64,000 nt of DNA. It comes from Asterella californica. Its lineage: Eukaryota; Streptophyta; Marchantiopsida; Marchantiales; Aytoniaceae. The stretch's first letter is position 1; the number at the start of each line of letters is the position of its first letter. Below are positions 1 to 10,723 of the stretch, piece by piece. Below the pieces are notes generated by a model. That model saw only the letters and a list, made by a program, of their open reading frames with translations. It was not told the origin of the DNA and ran no database searches. The stretch covers positions 744,001 to 808,000 of the forward strand of contig JAYKYS010000007.1 in NCBI GenBank assembly GCA_036924285.1, read 5' to 3'. Made by a program: the position numbers and the translations under genes.

Positions 1-77
1 TATAAGCTAACTTCTAGAACTACTAAACTCAAGCGTCGGAGTAGAAATATAACATGTAGCCGCCAAGTAGCACGACA
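1..77 (-). repeat. 3' LTR of copy A, first 77 bp only
   Basis: These bases match the outer end of the right-hand LTR (to 7,315) almost base for base. The minus-strand LTR begins TGTCGTGCTACTTGG at base 77, immediately after a purine-rich tract. The rest lies outside the window. Confidence 0.92.
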
Positions 78-93
78 TCCACCCCCTCTGAAC
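78..93 (-). promoter_or_regulatory. Polypurine tract of copy A
   Basis: The minus strand reads GTTCAGAGGGGGTGGA directly before the TG of the 3' LTR. This is the expected place and composition for the plus-strand DNA primer. Family 2 has GTTCAGAAGGGGTGGA in the same position (13,714-13,729), so the tract is conserved between families. Confidence 0.85.
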
Positions 94-162
94 CTGCACA
101 TCCTCCGGTATGTGCCATCCAGATCAAGACTCTTCAGCTTCGGCTTCAAACTCATCTTCAAC

Positions 163-759
163 CTACATTGAGTCTTCAGCTTCATCCTCTGTAAACTCTG
201 CAACGTTCCAATCCTCTCCTCTCCTTCTAAAGAGCTTGATTCTCTTTCCTGCGACTGGTACCTTGAGCACTGCACCATCTAACTCTCTCAAGAAGTATGT
301 GGCATTATCATAAACTTCTAACACCACATAAGGTCCAAACCATCTCTTGGAGAACTTTCTGATAGTGCTATGCTGATTATCAAGACTACTATCATAGACT
401 AACACCCAATCACCTTCTTTAACTGGTTTGGGTCGTAATCTATGCGTTCTATCAAATCTGCCTTTGTTTCTCTCTCTAGCAGTCTTCAACCTTTCCACAG
501 CTTTGGCAACATCCTCAAGTCTTCGTTCTAACTGCTGGATCCTTAATGCAAGAAGATCCTCCGTACTTCTACCATCTTCCCATGGCAAAACATTCCAAGT
601 AGACACAACCTCCTCAATCGGCATCACAGGTTTCTGTCCTAGTATCAATTCTGCTGGCATGTAACCTGTAACGGTACTATGAGTTGTACGGTCTGTCCAT
701 AAAGCAAACGGTAGTAGTCTAGGCCATTCACGGATCTTACCCTTGCAAGCTTTTACCAA
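163..759 (-). pseudogene. Copy A integrase, C-terminal part
   Basis: This continues the integrase after a frameshift. It starts at the end of the catalytic core (KACKGKIRE, then a WTDRTTHSTVTGYMPAEL segment) and carries a basic linker and the GPY/F module RRWFGPYVV, the usual C-terminal integrase module of gypsy elements. It ends in an acidic tail; no chromodomain is visible. A one-base G insertion near 808 separates it from the core, so the two parts cannot be read together. The equivalent part of copy B is at 13,034-13,606. Confidence 0.88.
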
Positions 760-1906
760 AGCTTTGATGATTGGCGGATGACCTCTTTCGCTCTTGCCAT
801 TCCCCTTCAGGATTGTAAGCAGTGGTTAACGCCAACTTGATTCCCAATCGCTTGAAGAACTCAACTGCTTCTTCTGAATCCAGCTCACCCCTATCTGCAG
901 TGATCTTTCCCACACACCCATATCTACAAATAACATCTTCAAGTAGAAAGCGGCAGACACTAGCAGTGGTCTTCGTCCTCAAGGCACGGCCTTCAACTTG
1001 GTTAGATAGATCTTCTCTAGCCAAGACTAGATACCTCATTTGTCCAAGTCCAAATGACATAGTTACCAGATCAACTACCCATTTGTAATGAATGGCTAAA
1101 GGATAAATAGGATGCAATCCATCACGATGACGTACGTTGGAATACATCTGGCAGGGTATACAGGATGAAACAAACTGTACTACATCCTTATACATACCCT
1201 TCCACCAATACTTCTCCTTCATCTTGGCAAATGTAGCCCAAACTCCTCTATGACCGGTCCATAAACTCTCATGGAACTCCTTGATCAGCTTCTGCTGCAA
1301 TTCCAAGTCACATACCACTCGTTGCGGTATACCTCCTTGTAGCTTAGGGCGCTTCCATAGATGTCCTCCATGTAAAAAGTTACCATACGCTATTCTACGG
1401 ATCTTCTTGAAATCTGCATCAGACCAGCCTTCTTGTCTTTCCAGTGAACTCAAATAGCGTCCAAGATCCAACCACTCGCCATCATACATAGTTTCCTCAA
1501 AAAACTCCAACGAGGCTGCAAAACAGCTTCTATCTCTTCTAGCAAGAGCACTAGAATAGAACTCTGTTCCCACATCCTCTTGATCATCTATCATTTCTTT
1601 CTCATCGTAATACCTAACCCTTGATAACATATCTGCCACAGGATTGTCTTTTCCTGCAATATGTCTAAACTCTGGGTTCAAGGACTTGATATATGCTATC
1701 CACCTCAACATGGCAATATCTGGAGTTGTACAGCTAGTGATCATTCCTAAGAGAGGTAAACAATCTGTCTCCACAACCACAGGTGCTCCTATCAAGTATT
1801 CCTTATCACTCTTCATCGCAGTAACTACTCCCCATAGCTCTCTCTTGACCTGAGGGTAGTCTCTCTACCGTGAACTTAAGACCTTAGCACCAAAACGCAC
1901 CACATA
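737..1906 (-). pseudogene. Copy A RNase H end and integrase zinc finger plus catalytic core
   Basis: Downstream of the TGA that ends the RT frame, the same frame continues as RNase H (VVETDCLPLLGM, then RHIAGKDNPVADMLSR, the typical RNase H tail). Next come an HHCC zinc-binding domain (HESLWTGH ... CIPC) and the integrase core, with D in KWVVDLV, D in ITADRGELD and a Glu soon after. A second stop (SSR followed by TGA) lies in the RNase H near 1,865. The frame is lost after AYNPEG near 808. Integrase joins the element cDNA to the host chromosome; this copy cannot make an intact enzyme. Confidence 0.9.
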
Positions 1907-3637
1907 TCAATTTCCATCCTTATCATCTTGTCCTATAGCCCACCCAATGCCAATAGGACTAGTATCAACAGTAAGGATAACAGATCTGCCCAACTCATAT
2001 GTTACCTTCCGTAGAGTTGGTGGTGAAGACAACAGATCCTTCAACTTCTTCATAGACTCGCTTTGCTCCTCTTGCCACTGAAATCTCTGCCCTTTCCTCA
2101 GCAACTTGTACAACGGATCTGCTACATGTGCAAAGTGTGGAATCCATATATGATAAAACACACATGCACCTAGAAACCTTCTCACCTCAGTAACTGATCC
2201 ACATGTCTCCTTCATCCTTCGGATGGCATCAACCTTGTTTGGACAAGGTTTCCGACCATAAGATCCACACAGATGTCCCACTATTAACACCTCCTGTTCT
2301 CCAAATACAGACTTTGCTCCTGATAAAGTCAAATGAACCTCCTCCAGTCGACTCAATATCTTATCACAGTCGGCTATGTGATCTGCAACAAACTTACGGC
2401 ACCCCCTCTGATCCATTACCTCATTCTTCTCCTCCTCAGCACACCCTTTGATCGGCACATCATCAAGGAATGGCATAGTCTTTTCAGGAATAAAATCCCT
2501 CAAAACTTTATTCATGCCATTCATCATATGTGCTACAGAATTGGTAGCACCTTGTGGCAAGGTGCACATCCTTAGTAACCCCAAAGGTGTCCTCATTATA
2601 GTCAAGTCTCTACTTTCAGAGGATAACTGAAACTGATCATAACCTGAATATAAGTCTCCCATTGAATAGATAGCACGACCAGCAAAAACCTCTGCAAACT
2701 CGTCTACAATAGGTCCTATACCCATATTCCTGATAGTCACCTTGTTAACTGGCTGCATATCTTGAATGAATCTCAAAGCTCCACTCTTCTTCGGAACAGT
2801 AAACCATCTGCTAGAGTATGGAGCTATAGATGGTTCCAAGATACCCATCCTAATCCTCTCATTGAGCAAGTCTATCAACTTTGGTAGATGAGCTCTAGGT
2901 ACAGGGATATGACGTAGATTCCAAGGCACATGCGGTATAGTAAAGATTACCATAGGTGCAACTACACTTGGATCTACACATCCTACTTCATGTGACTCAA
3001 ACGCAAACGCCTTACCATGTCTAGATAGCATCTCCCTGAAGCTCTTCTTCTCTTGCTCAGTAAGAAATCCATCACCTCCAATCCTCAGGTCCTTCAGTGT
3101 TGTTTCTGTAAACTGGTGCTCAATTCTTCTCGGTCCTCTAAGCGTCGGTTCTCGTGCAGCTTGCTCCATCTTCTGATTGTAATCAAGTGGTAAAGGCAAA
3201 GCCACTGGTTTGACTTTCTTTGCCACTGACTTGTACTTGGTCTCCACATACACCTCTTGCCGATCTATAAACTTATCAATTACATCATAAAGCTCCTTGG
3301 AGCTCACTCTCACCACTCTATCTACATCATCTATAGAACTTTCTACTATAGATTTCAACTCCCCTATAGTATCTACCAAATATTGCTCTTCAAACACTCC
3401 AGATATGTATTCATCTCTTGCTAACTCTCCACTATCCCACAAAGACTGCTGTACATACTTCACATGTTGCCTCTCAAACCTCTTCAGATTCTCAATCTTC
3501 CTATAACATACTGATCCACATGACGTCAGTCCCAAGAAGTTAGTGGATAAAGCTTCCTGCTTTACTGGATCAGGCGAGAATCCTATCTCTACTGTACCGT
3601 TGAAGTCTCGCTCTTCAATGGTACTTTGCCAAAACCC
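1907..3637 (-). pseudogene. Copy A reverse transcriptase (pol, -1 frame relative to protease)
   Basis: A region of about 570 codons is open from just after a TAG at 3,638-3,640, overlapping the end of the protease frame. It has a linker of roughly 150 residues and then RT: motif A YSMGDLYSGYDQFQL, motif B LPQGATNS and motif C MPFLDDVPIKG, so the catalytic pair sits in FLDD rather than Y-x-DD. The RNase H domain begins at TVDTSPIGIGWAIGQ. An in-frame TGA stands where copy C has an Arg codon (NRYVVRF). There is no good ATG at the start, which fits expression by frameshifting from gag-protease. Confidence 0.9.
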
Positions 3638-4560
3638 CTAGACTCTCTAAACTCTTGAGTAATCTTAGGTAGTGGACGGTCTCTCAAGCTATCACGATTC
3701 CTCTCATGTTCTGCAGCAACAGTCAAAAACTGAACAGCTTTTTTGCCGTCTCTACTACGTATCCTAGCATAGACTGAACCATCATCCATGACTCGTGTCT
3801 CCATTCTAACAGCAGTAATGTAAGGCTGCCCTAGAATGATAGGATACGTTGACATGTCTAGCACAAAGAAATTCTGAACATCACTGATATCACCCACAGT
3901 TACCTTGATGTTGGGGCAAGCACCATAGAGTTCTCCCCGTTGGTTGTTGGCAGCACGGATAAGCCACCCATGGTCGGTGTCTATAGGCCACCTCCCACGC
4001 TTGTACAGCTCCTTAGACATCAGATTAATCTCTGAGCCGTGATCAATCAATGCCACCACAGGTTCCTCTAGATCTCCCAGCTTCACTAAGGTCTCTGTGG
4101 TTGCTCTCGCCCAATGGTTGTGCGAATAATGACTCTTCTGCGATGCTTCCACCTCATCTTCAAACCTCACGTGTTGATCTGATCTTCCCTCTGATACTTG
4201 AGAGCAATAACCAGCAATCTCATCTTCCTCATCTTCCGACAATTTGGTCCCTAGAGCGTTAAGCGTAGCTGCTTCACCCAAAATCTGACGTTTCCTCTTG
4301 ATGATATCTATGATAACCTCATGGAACTCACGCTTTGCAATCCCAAGAATCTCACCCAAAGTAAACTCAACCTTCCCATTCAAGATACGGTTCTCTAACA
4401 CCTGCTTCAAGTCTGTAGCAATCTCAATGTCAGACTGAAGTTTGTATGCAGGCATCTTACCCTTCTCCTTGCTTCTCTCCTTCTCCTTTGGTGTTGTAGG
4501 TGGTAGATCCTCCATAGTTTCCTCCCGAGTAGGTGTTGTCTCCTGTCTTGCTTCTGGTCT
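3589..4560 (-). pseudogene. Copy A gag tail and aspartic protease
   Basis: This is one frame with gag in the intact copy C arrangement. It holds a Lys/Glu-rich linker and then a retropepsin-like domain with VVALIDHGSEINLMSK as the active-site segment, a DHG triplet instead of DTG or DSG. The second conserved block is MSTYPIILGQPYI, where ILG precedes the helix as usual for retroviral-type proteases. The frame ends at a TAG (3,589-3,591). Copy C has the same DHG triplet and the same stop position, so neither is a private mutation of this copy. Confidence 0.88.
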
Positions 4561-5960
4561 AGCCCTTTCACTCTTGTAGCAGGTCGTTTGGCTGTAGAAG
4601 CCTCACCTGCATCCTCCCTTCTGCGTTTTTCTTCTAGTACAGCTTCATGCTGACTTCTTGCAACATAAGCATGCACTGACATAGTATCCACAGGGTCATT
4701 CCATCCTGTAGTTTCTCTAATTGAGTTGCCAACCCTTCGTAGCACATCCTTGTCTAGCTCTGTTCTAGCTACGGACCGCACTACATCTGACCGCAACCCA
4801 GTAGTCCCTTTCTCTCTCTCCATTTCCACTTTCACTCCACACGTAGCAGCATTCACAAGAGAAACAGCATGTGATGCTGATATATCATTCACAAGTCTCT
4901 TCATACCACCCTTGCCAAAGTTGGTTCCCAACATCATCCAAGTCTCTCTCAAATGGATCTTACCATCTTTGAAGAAGATAAGATCCTTCTTCAATGCATC
5001 TGAAAACTCCCCACAATCTCTTCTTACATGGTCTAGGCTATCACACCATATACAACGATGAACAAAGCCTTCTCTCATCTGAGATCTCTGCATAGCAGGC
5101 TGTACATTCTGCTCCTTCTCTTCTAACCTAGTGAGCTTAAGCTTAAGCTCCTTCATACCCTTAATCAACTCATCAAGCGGTGAGTCTTCCTCTCTAGCAA
5201 TTACCAAAGCGGGCTTAGCAGGCAACTGCTTGACAGGAATTATCAGAGGTGCTGCTTCACTTACCACCACCTTGTCCCTTCTTCTCTGTCTCTTGGTCAG
5301 CAAAGAGACAGCCTCTTCAACCTCCTTCCAGTCAGTCTTCAATCCTCTCTCCTCACTCTTGTCTTCCAGCAACAGCTCAAGCTTCTCCTGAATAGTCACG
5401 TCCGCTGCTTGTAGGAAAAGCTCGGTCTTCTCCACCTCTAATGTAAGCTTTTCTGTCCTAGAAAGCTGAGCATACTGACGATCAAATTCCCTTAACAACT
5501 CATTTACAGAAAAACCTTTGTTGGGCTTAACCACCCACTCCAAGAACGTTCTCTTGGTCACCCTCTCTGAATCTTCAGTGTAGTACTCCTCCTTCAAAGC
5601 TCGCATAAAGCTCTCCCAACTCTGTCCTTGCTGCTGCTTGAGCTCCTTCACAAGCCCACGAATCTCAAGGACAACAGCAAGCTCAAAGTTCTCCACCATC
5701 TCCTTCTCAGGCACCTTGTTCACCTCCATCTCCCTAGCATAGTATCGCACATACTTGGAAATATCTGTACCCTTGAACTGGTCCATCTGGTGCACCACAG
5801 ATTGCAACGCCTTGGTTGCTAACACCTCCTTCCTCTCTGTGCTCTGCTGCTGCTGCATGAACATGGAAAAAGCGTGGAACATCTTCATCGTAGCAGCATC
5901 AAACTGAATAGGTTGCTGAGCAGCAGCAGTACCTCCACTTGATGATCCTTGGTTGGCCAT
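4560..5960 (-). pseudogene. Copy A gag capsid and zinc knuckle
   Basis: The ATG at 5,960 (MANQGSSSGG) lies about 50 bases after the primer-binding site and matches copy C. The N-terminus is Gln-rich. It is followed by a mainly helical capsid-like region of the retrotransposon gag type (SWESFMRALKEEYY, VNELLREFDRQYAQLSR) and a CCHC zinc knuckle, CIWCDSLDHVRRDC, with exact CX2CX4HX4C spacing. Gag packages the element RNA into cytoplasmic particles. A frameshift near 4,570 takes the reading frame away from the protease, whereas copy C keeps that stretch in the protease frame. Confidence 0.9.
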
Positions 5961-6007
5961 GATATCTGATCCTGTAACACTCTTAAGAAAACTCCCACCC
6001 TAGGTGT

Positions 6008-6025
6008 TTCACGTCGAGTTCACCA
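6008..6025 (-). promoter_or_regulatory. Putative primer-binding site of copy A
   Basis: The minus strand reads TGGTGAACTCGACGTGAA, about 12 bases after the LTR end. It starts with TGG, as expected for pairing to a tRNA CCA end. The same 18 bases follow the LTRs of copy C (46,477) and copy D (62,874), whose LTRs are otherwise unrelated or strongly diverged. I cannot name the matching tRNA. Confidence 0.75.
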
Positions 6026-6036
6026 AAAAGAGAGTA

Positions 6037-7315
6037 TGTCGGAGTGTAATCCGTCTACCTAGGAAAGCGCCGGGCTTCTGGCTGTGGTTGTTTACTCAAG
6101 AGGTTGGATTTCAGATCACAATAGGGCTATAAACACTCACACAGATGTGTAAGATCTAGTAATATACCCAGAAGGCGAAAAGGTCTAGCTGGCTGTAATA
6201 GGATTTGGCGATGAACTTTGACACTCACGGAGAGGAAAACTATGAAGGTTTAGACCTCTAAACTTCCCCTACATGCAAATGAGGTACTACTGAACTCACA
6301 GACGAAATTTCAGCCTGAGATCAAATTCTGACACGGAGATATGAACAGAAAAGTTTTGAGCAAGAAAACTACGGCAATTTCTGGTACCTAGATGGCTATT
6401 TCAACCTATAACAGGAGTTTGGCTCGATCAATTTCGAAGTTTCTTACAGGATTTGCAGTCTACAGGGTGCTGAACATCCCTGTGAAGTTGGGACTCCTGA
6501 ATGTACACAGAACTGTAGATCTCCTCCTCTGAAGTCGCTGCTCTAGATTAAGAGCTTTTCAGACCCCCTCAGCTTCAGCGGCCGCCCTGAATTACTCTGT
6601 TGCTCAATCGATATGAAACTTTTTGTGAAATCGTAGCCCTGCTGGCGGAGAACACAACCTCGAAGTTTTGAAGCAATTTCCTCAAATCTGCTGCGAGTGA
6701 CACTGAAAACCCTAAATCCAACCAAAATGATTCAATTCTAGCACAATCCGAACTTCAATTGCTCATAACTCCGTCTTTATTGACTCAAATCGATCGAAAT
6801 TTTCACTGGAAGTGCTTGGCATGACGAGACCTCTCTCCCTGTGCTCTCCGATTTCGAAGATCCCTCACCAAATGCTCGAACTCCACTCTAGAGCTCTGTT
6901 TCTAAATTTAGAGTTTAACAAAAGACAAAAATGGACCAATGGGAGTTCATAGCTCCACTTGGTTGTCCTTTAGTACCCTAAACCACGTGGCAACTTAGTT
7001 TTACTCATAGACTACCACGTCAAGCCCCCTAGAGTGCCAGCGTAAAACTTAAATTACTTAAAACGACACGCAGCCCCGAAAAATAACTTAAATCAGCTAG
7101 AAAGCGTGCATGGGCGACACGCAAATACAACCCATGAGCTTAAGCCCTATCAACATGGTAATCAACCTACTAAGACTCAAAATAGTATTAACACCGTATG
7201 CAAAGGTGTCAAACATATACATAAACGACTAGAAGTAATATAAGTTAACTTCTAGAACTACTAAACTCAAGCGTCGGAGTAGAAATATAACATGTAGCCG
7301 CCAAGTAGCACGACA
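6037..7315 (-). repeat. 5' LTR of copy A (family 1), about 1.28 kb
   Basis: The minus-strand LTR runs from TGTCGTGC at 7,315 to CTCCGACA at 6,037, a TGTCG/CGACA terminal inverted repeat. The end could be 2 bases further, as other LTRs here end in ATA. It aligns along its length with the LTR at 45,095-46,465 and the solo LTR at 21,123-22,554. The element promoter and poly(A) signals should lie here, but I could not place them. Confidence 0.9.
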
Positions 7316-7651
7316 CCGGACCCCTATGAGGTCACCATGGCTCCCAGTGTCGGACTAGTGTCTTAGAAGAGCGAGGAAACACAAGTCGACCTAGCTTCCC
7401 AGAAGACGCTTCCGTCTTCCGAAGCATAAGCAGCAGCAGAAGCAGCAGCAGCAGCAGAGCCATCGACGAACGATGAGGAGGAGGTCACCTGAGTGACATC
7501 CGAGGTAATTGCAGGGCTTTCCAACTTATCAGAAGCCGAGTTAGTAGTTCCGATAGGAGAAGATCAGGTAGAGATTGCCTCCGAGCAATCAGAGTAGGTA
7601 GCAAACGTAAGAGACAAGTTGACATTTCCAAACTTAGCAAAGAACCAAACA
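7316..7651. other. Intervening DNA with a short (CAG)n tract
   Basis: Between the LTR of copy A and the first 1.54-kb repeat there is a CAG microsatellite (about 7,429-7,458) in purine-rich sequence. No intact reading frame is seen. It may be the last internal piece of the element that owns the following LTR-like repeats. Confidence 0.4.
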
Positions 7652-9191
7652 TGCTATCTTAGGGGTGGCAATTCTAGTATAAATTTAGTCAGGCAGCCAT
7701 GTGGCAGTGTAGGAAGCACAAGATTAGGAAGGAAAAACCGCTTGCATGTGGATGGGCAGCTTTTCTCTCCCTGGTGGTGGTTCCCTCTATTTTCTCGTGG
7801 CAGATGCATAAGTAGGATCGAGAGTAGGAAATCTAGTTCTGCACACACACCAACATTTTACGGTGCAGACTCTTGACACATTACACACACAAGACACATT
7901 ACACAGTCTACACAGGAGAGGCGCATTAAGTACGTTGTTGTGTACTGTGCGCACACACACTACACCCGATGTTAGAGACATACGAATAGATTGGGATTAT
8001 ACCGGAGGGGTCTACATGCTCGTTACCAGTAATGGTTCGAAGATGAAGATAGAGGTAGTGGACAATTTAGGAACAGGGAATGGCATCCTCGTGCAATCCT
8101 GTTGGCTAGACTGGTGTCTCAAGGAGTAGGAGCAGGAAGTAGAGGGAGTGAGCTTCCCAATGCCAATGTGACTTCTTCTCGGAGAATGGATTGTTGATTT
8201 GAGTGCAGAAGCTTTGTCCATGTCTTCTGGGTGGTGGGTTTTCTTGGATTCACTCCCGATTGTGCATGGGAAGCGTTCTTCTTGAGTGGCGATGACTGTC
8301 AGCAGTTGTGCAGATTCGCAGCTTGGCTCGTCCAGTAGAGCACTTCGGATCAGTGTACGGACGGTCTTATGGATAAGGGATTCCAGAAGACAGAGTAGTC
8401 GGAGCAGCGAGAGAAGAAGAAAGAACCCTTCTTCCCACAGTAGAAGACGACATCCTCAAGTAGAAGACGGTGCAACTGTACGCACGTTTGTTGTCTTCCT
8501 CTCCAAACTATTACAAGCAGGGATGGCTTATTAGTCAGGATCTGGACTAGAAGCCTGTCGGAATCTTAATTTCTTATTCTTATTTTGTTTTTCTCTCGTT
8601 TGGATTTTCCCTTCTTCTCCATCTTCCTCATCTTCTTACCTTCTTCTAGTGAGCTTCCGAGACTTCTATTGAGCTTCCGTGAAGATGAATGTCGTTGTAG
8701 TGCTGCATGAAGACCGTTTCTGTAAGCAGAAGCCTGGGAAGGCTACAGGGGGCATACACCCTGTGATTAATCTAATCCGTTGGAATGTGGGAGAGAGTAA
8801 GGTGTAACAGCCGTGCTAGTCGACTTTTGCGAAGCAGGAGCAGTCTTCTGGAGGTGTGAGAAGCCTAGTTGAACCCCCAGAAGCCGAGAATTGCTTCGGG
8901 AAGACGGTACTGAGAAGATCGGAAGAAGCGACTTGGAAGCAGGAAGCGTCTTCCCGAGCTTCTCTGTGAATAGTTGTGTGATATTTTAGTTAGTAGTTGT
9001 TTGTTTAGGTCCAGAGCACCTTTTGGTGAGTCTGGAAGACGCGTGGTTGTGTGAGAAGACGGGATTTCTAAGCAAAACCCGTGTGTTTGAACAGATCTTA
9101 GAACTTAGAGCAGCGTTACTTGTGCAAATCCTCTGTGGGAACAATATCTTGTATATTAAATGAGCAAAAGGAGTAATCCTGTTACACTACA
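7652..9191 (+). repeat. LTR-like repeat, first tandem copy (about 1.54 kb)
   Basis: It begins TGCTATCTT and ends CACTACA (TG...CA). A second copy starts 3 bases later. Shared landmarks include ACCGGAGGGGTCT (near 8,000 and 9,547) and AATGAGCAAAAGGAGTAATCCTG at both ends. The length, TG/CA termini and lack of coding capacity suggest LTRs, but no internal region lies between the copies. Orientation is assigned only from TG to CA. Confidence 0.65.
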
Positions 9192-9193
9192 CA

Positions 9194-10722
9194 TGCTATC
9201 TTGGGAGGTGACAGTTTAGTGTAATATTAGATAAGTGACCATGTGGCAGAACTGGCAGCTCAGGAGTAGTAAATGGATGGCTAATTAGGAAGGGGAACCG
9301 CTTGCATGTGGGTTGGCAGCCTTCTGACCGCGCCCATCTCTCCCTGGTTGTAATTGAGGATTGGAGGGGAACTTCCCCTGCGCCTCAAGGCAGATGCATA
9401 AGTAGGATCGAAGAGTAGGATTTTGGACACATGAAGCACATTATACACACTTGAGAGGCGCACTAAGTACATTAGTAATTGTATTGTACTGTGCACACAC
9501 ACACTACACTCGATGTTAGAGACATACGAATAGATTGGGATTATACCGGAGGGGTCTGCATGCTCGCTACCCGCAGTGGTTCGAAGATGTAGATGGAGGT
9601 AGTGGACAGTCTAGGACCAGGGAATGGCATCCTCGTGTAGTCCTGTTGGCTAGACTGGTGCGTCGAGGAGTAGGAGCAGGAAGTAGAGGGAGCTTCCCAA
9701 TGCCAATGTGACTTCTTCTCGGGGAATGGATTGTTGATTTGAGTGCAGAAGCTTTGTCCGTGTCTTCTGGGTGGTGGATTTCTTTGGATTCACTCTCGAT
9801 TGTGCATGAGAAGCGTTCTTCTTGAGTGGCGGTGACTGTCAGTAGTTGTGCAGATTTGCAGCTTGGCTCGTCCAGTGGAGCACTTCGGATCTACGTACGG
9901 ACGGTCTTAGGGGTAAGGGATCCCAGAAGACAGAGTAGTCGGAGCAGCGAGAGAAGAAGAAAGAACCTTTCTTCTCACAGCAGAAGACGACATCCTCAAG
10001 TAGAAGACTGTGCAACTGTACGCATGTTTGTTGTCTTCCTCCCCAAACTATTACAAGCAGGGATGGCTTGTTAGTCAGGATCCGGACTAGAAGCCTGTCG
10101 GAATCTTAATTTCTTATTCTTATCTTGTTTTTCTCTCATTTGGATTTTCCCTTCTTCTCCATCTTCCCCATCTTCTTACCTTCTTCTAGTGAGCTTCCGT
10201 GAAGGTGAATGTCGTTGTAGTGCTGCAGGAAGACCATTTCCGTAGGCAGAAGCCTGGGAAGGCTACAGGGGGCATACACCCTGTGATTAATCTAACCCGT
10301 TGGAATGTGAGAGAGAGAGTAAGGTGTAACAGCCGTTGCTAGTCGACTTTTGCGAAGCAGGAGCAGTCTTCTGGAGGTGTGAGAAGCCGAGCTGAACTCC
10401 CAGAAGCCGAGAATTGCTTCGGGAAGACGGTATTGAGAAGACCGGAAGAAGTGACCTGGAAGCAGGAAGCGTCTTCCCGAGCTTCTCTGTGAATAGTTGT
10501 GTGATATTTTAGTTAGTAGTTGTTTTGTTTAGGTCCAGAGCACCTTTTGGAGAGTCTGGAAGACATGTGGTTTTGTGAGAAGACGGGATTTCTAGAGAAA
10601 ACCCGTGTGTTTGTGTGTTTGAACAGATCTTAGAACTTAGAGCAGCGTTACTTGTGTAAATCCTCGTGGGAACGATATCTTGTATACTAAATGAGCAAAA
10701 GGAGTAATCCTGCGACACTACA
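9194..10722 (+). repeat. LTR-like repeat, second tandem copy (about 1.53 kb)
   Basis: This is a near-identical copy of 7,652-9,191 with a period of about 1,542 bases. It ends CACTACA at 10,722 and is followed at once by the RT part of gypsy copy B, so its insertion or a rearrangement removed the 5' half of that element. Confidence 0.65.
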
Positions 10723-10723
10723 C

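Larger units (their letters stand above)
1..7315 (-). mobile_element. Ty3/gypsy LTR retrotransposon, copy A (family 1), nearly complete
   Basis: Read on the minus strand the order is 5' LTR, primer-binding site, gag, protease, RT, RNase H, integrase, polypurine tract and the first bases of the 3' LTR, which leaves the window at base 1. Integrase downstream of RT and RNase H is the Ty3/gypsy order. The coding region is broken by a frameshift near 4,570, an in-frame TGA at 1,907 and a one-base insertion near 808, so this copy is not autonomous. Copy C at 45,095 is a close relative in the opposite orientation. The target-site duplication cannot be checked because the 3' LTR is cut by the window edge. 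Confidence 0.95.

Noticed and set aside
7619..8221. Small frames overlapping in all directions
   Set aside because: Shadow frames of the LTR-like repeat with no conserved motif.
8286..10074. Paired 82-codon frames in the two 1.54-kb repeats
   Set aside because: They recur only because the repeat is duplicated. Composition is Ser/Arg-rich without a domain, and differences between copies do not favour silent sites as far as I can see.
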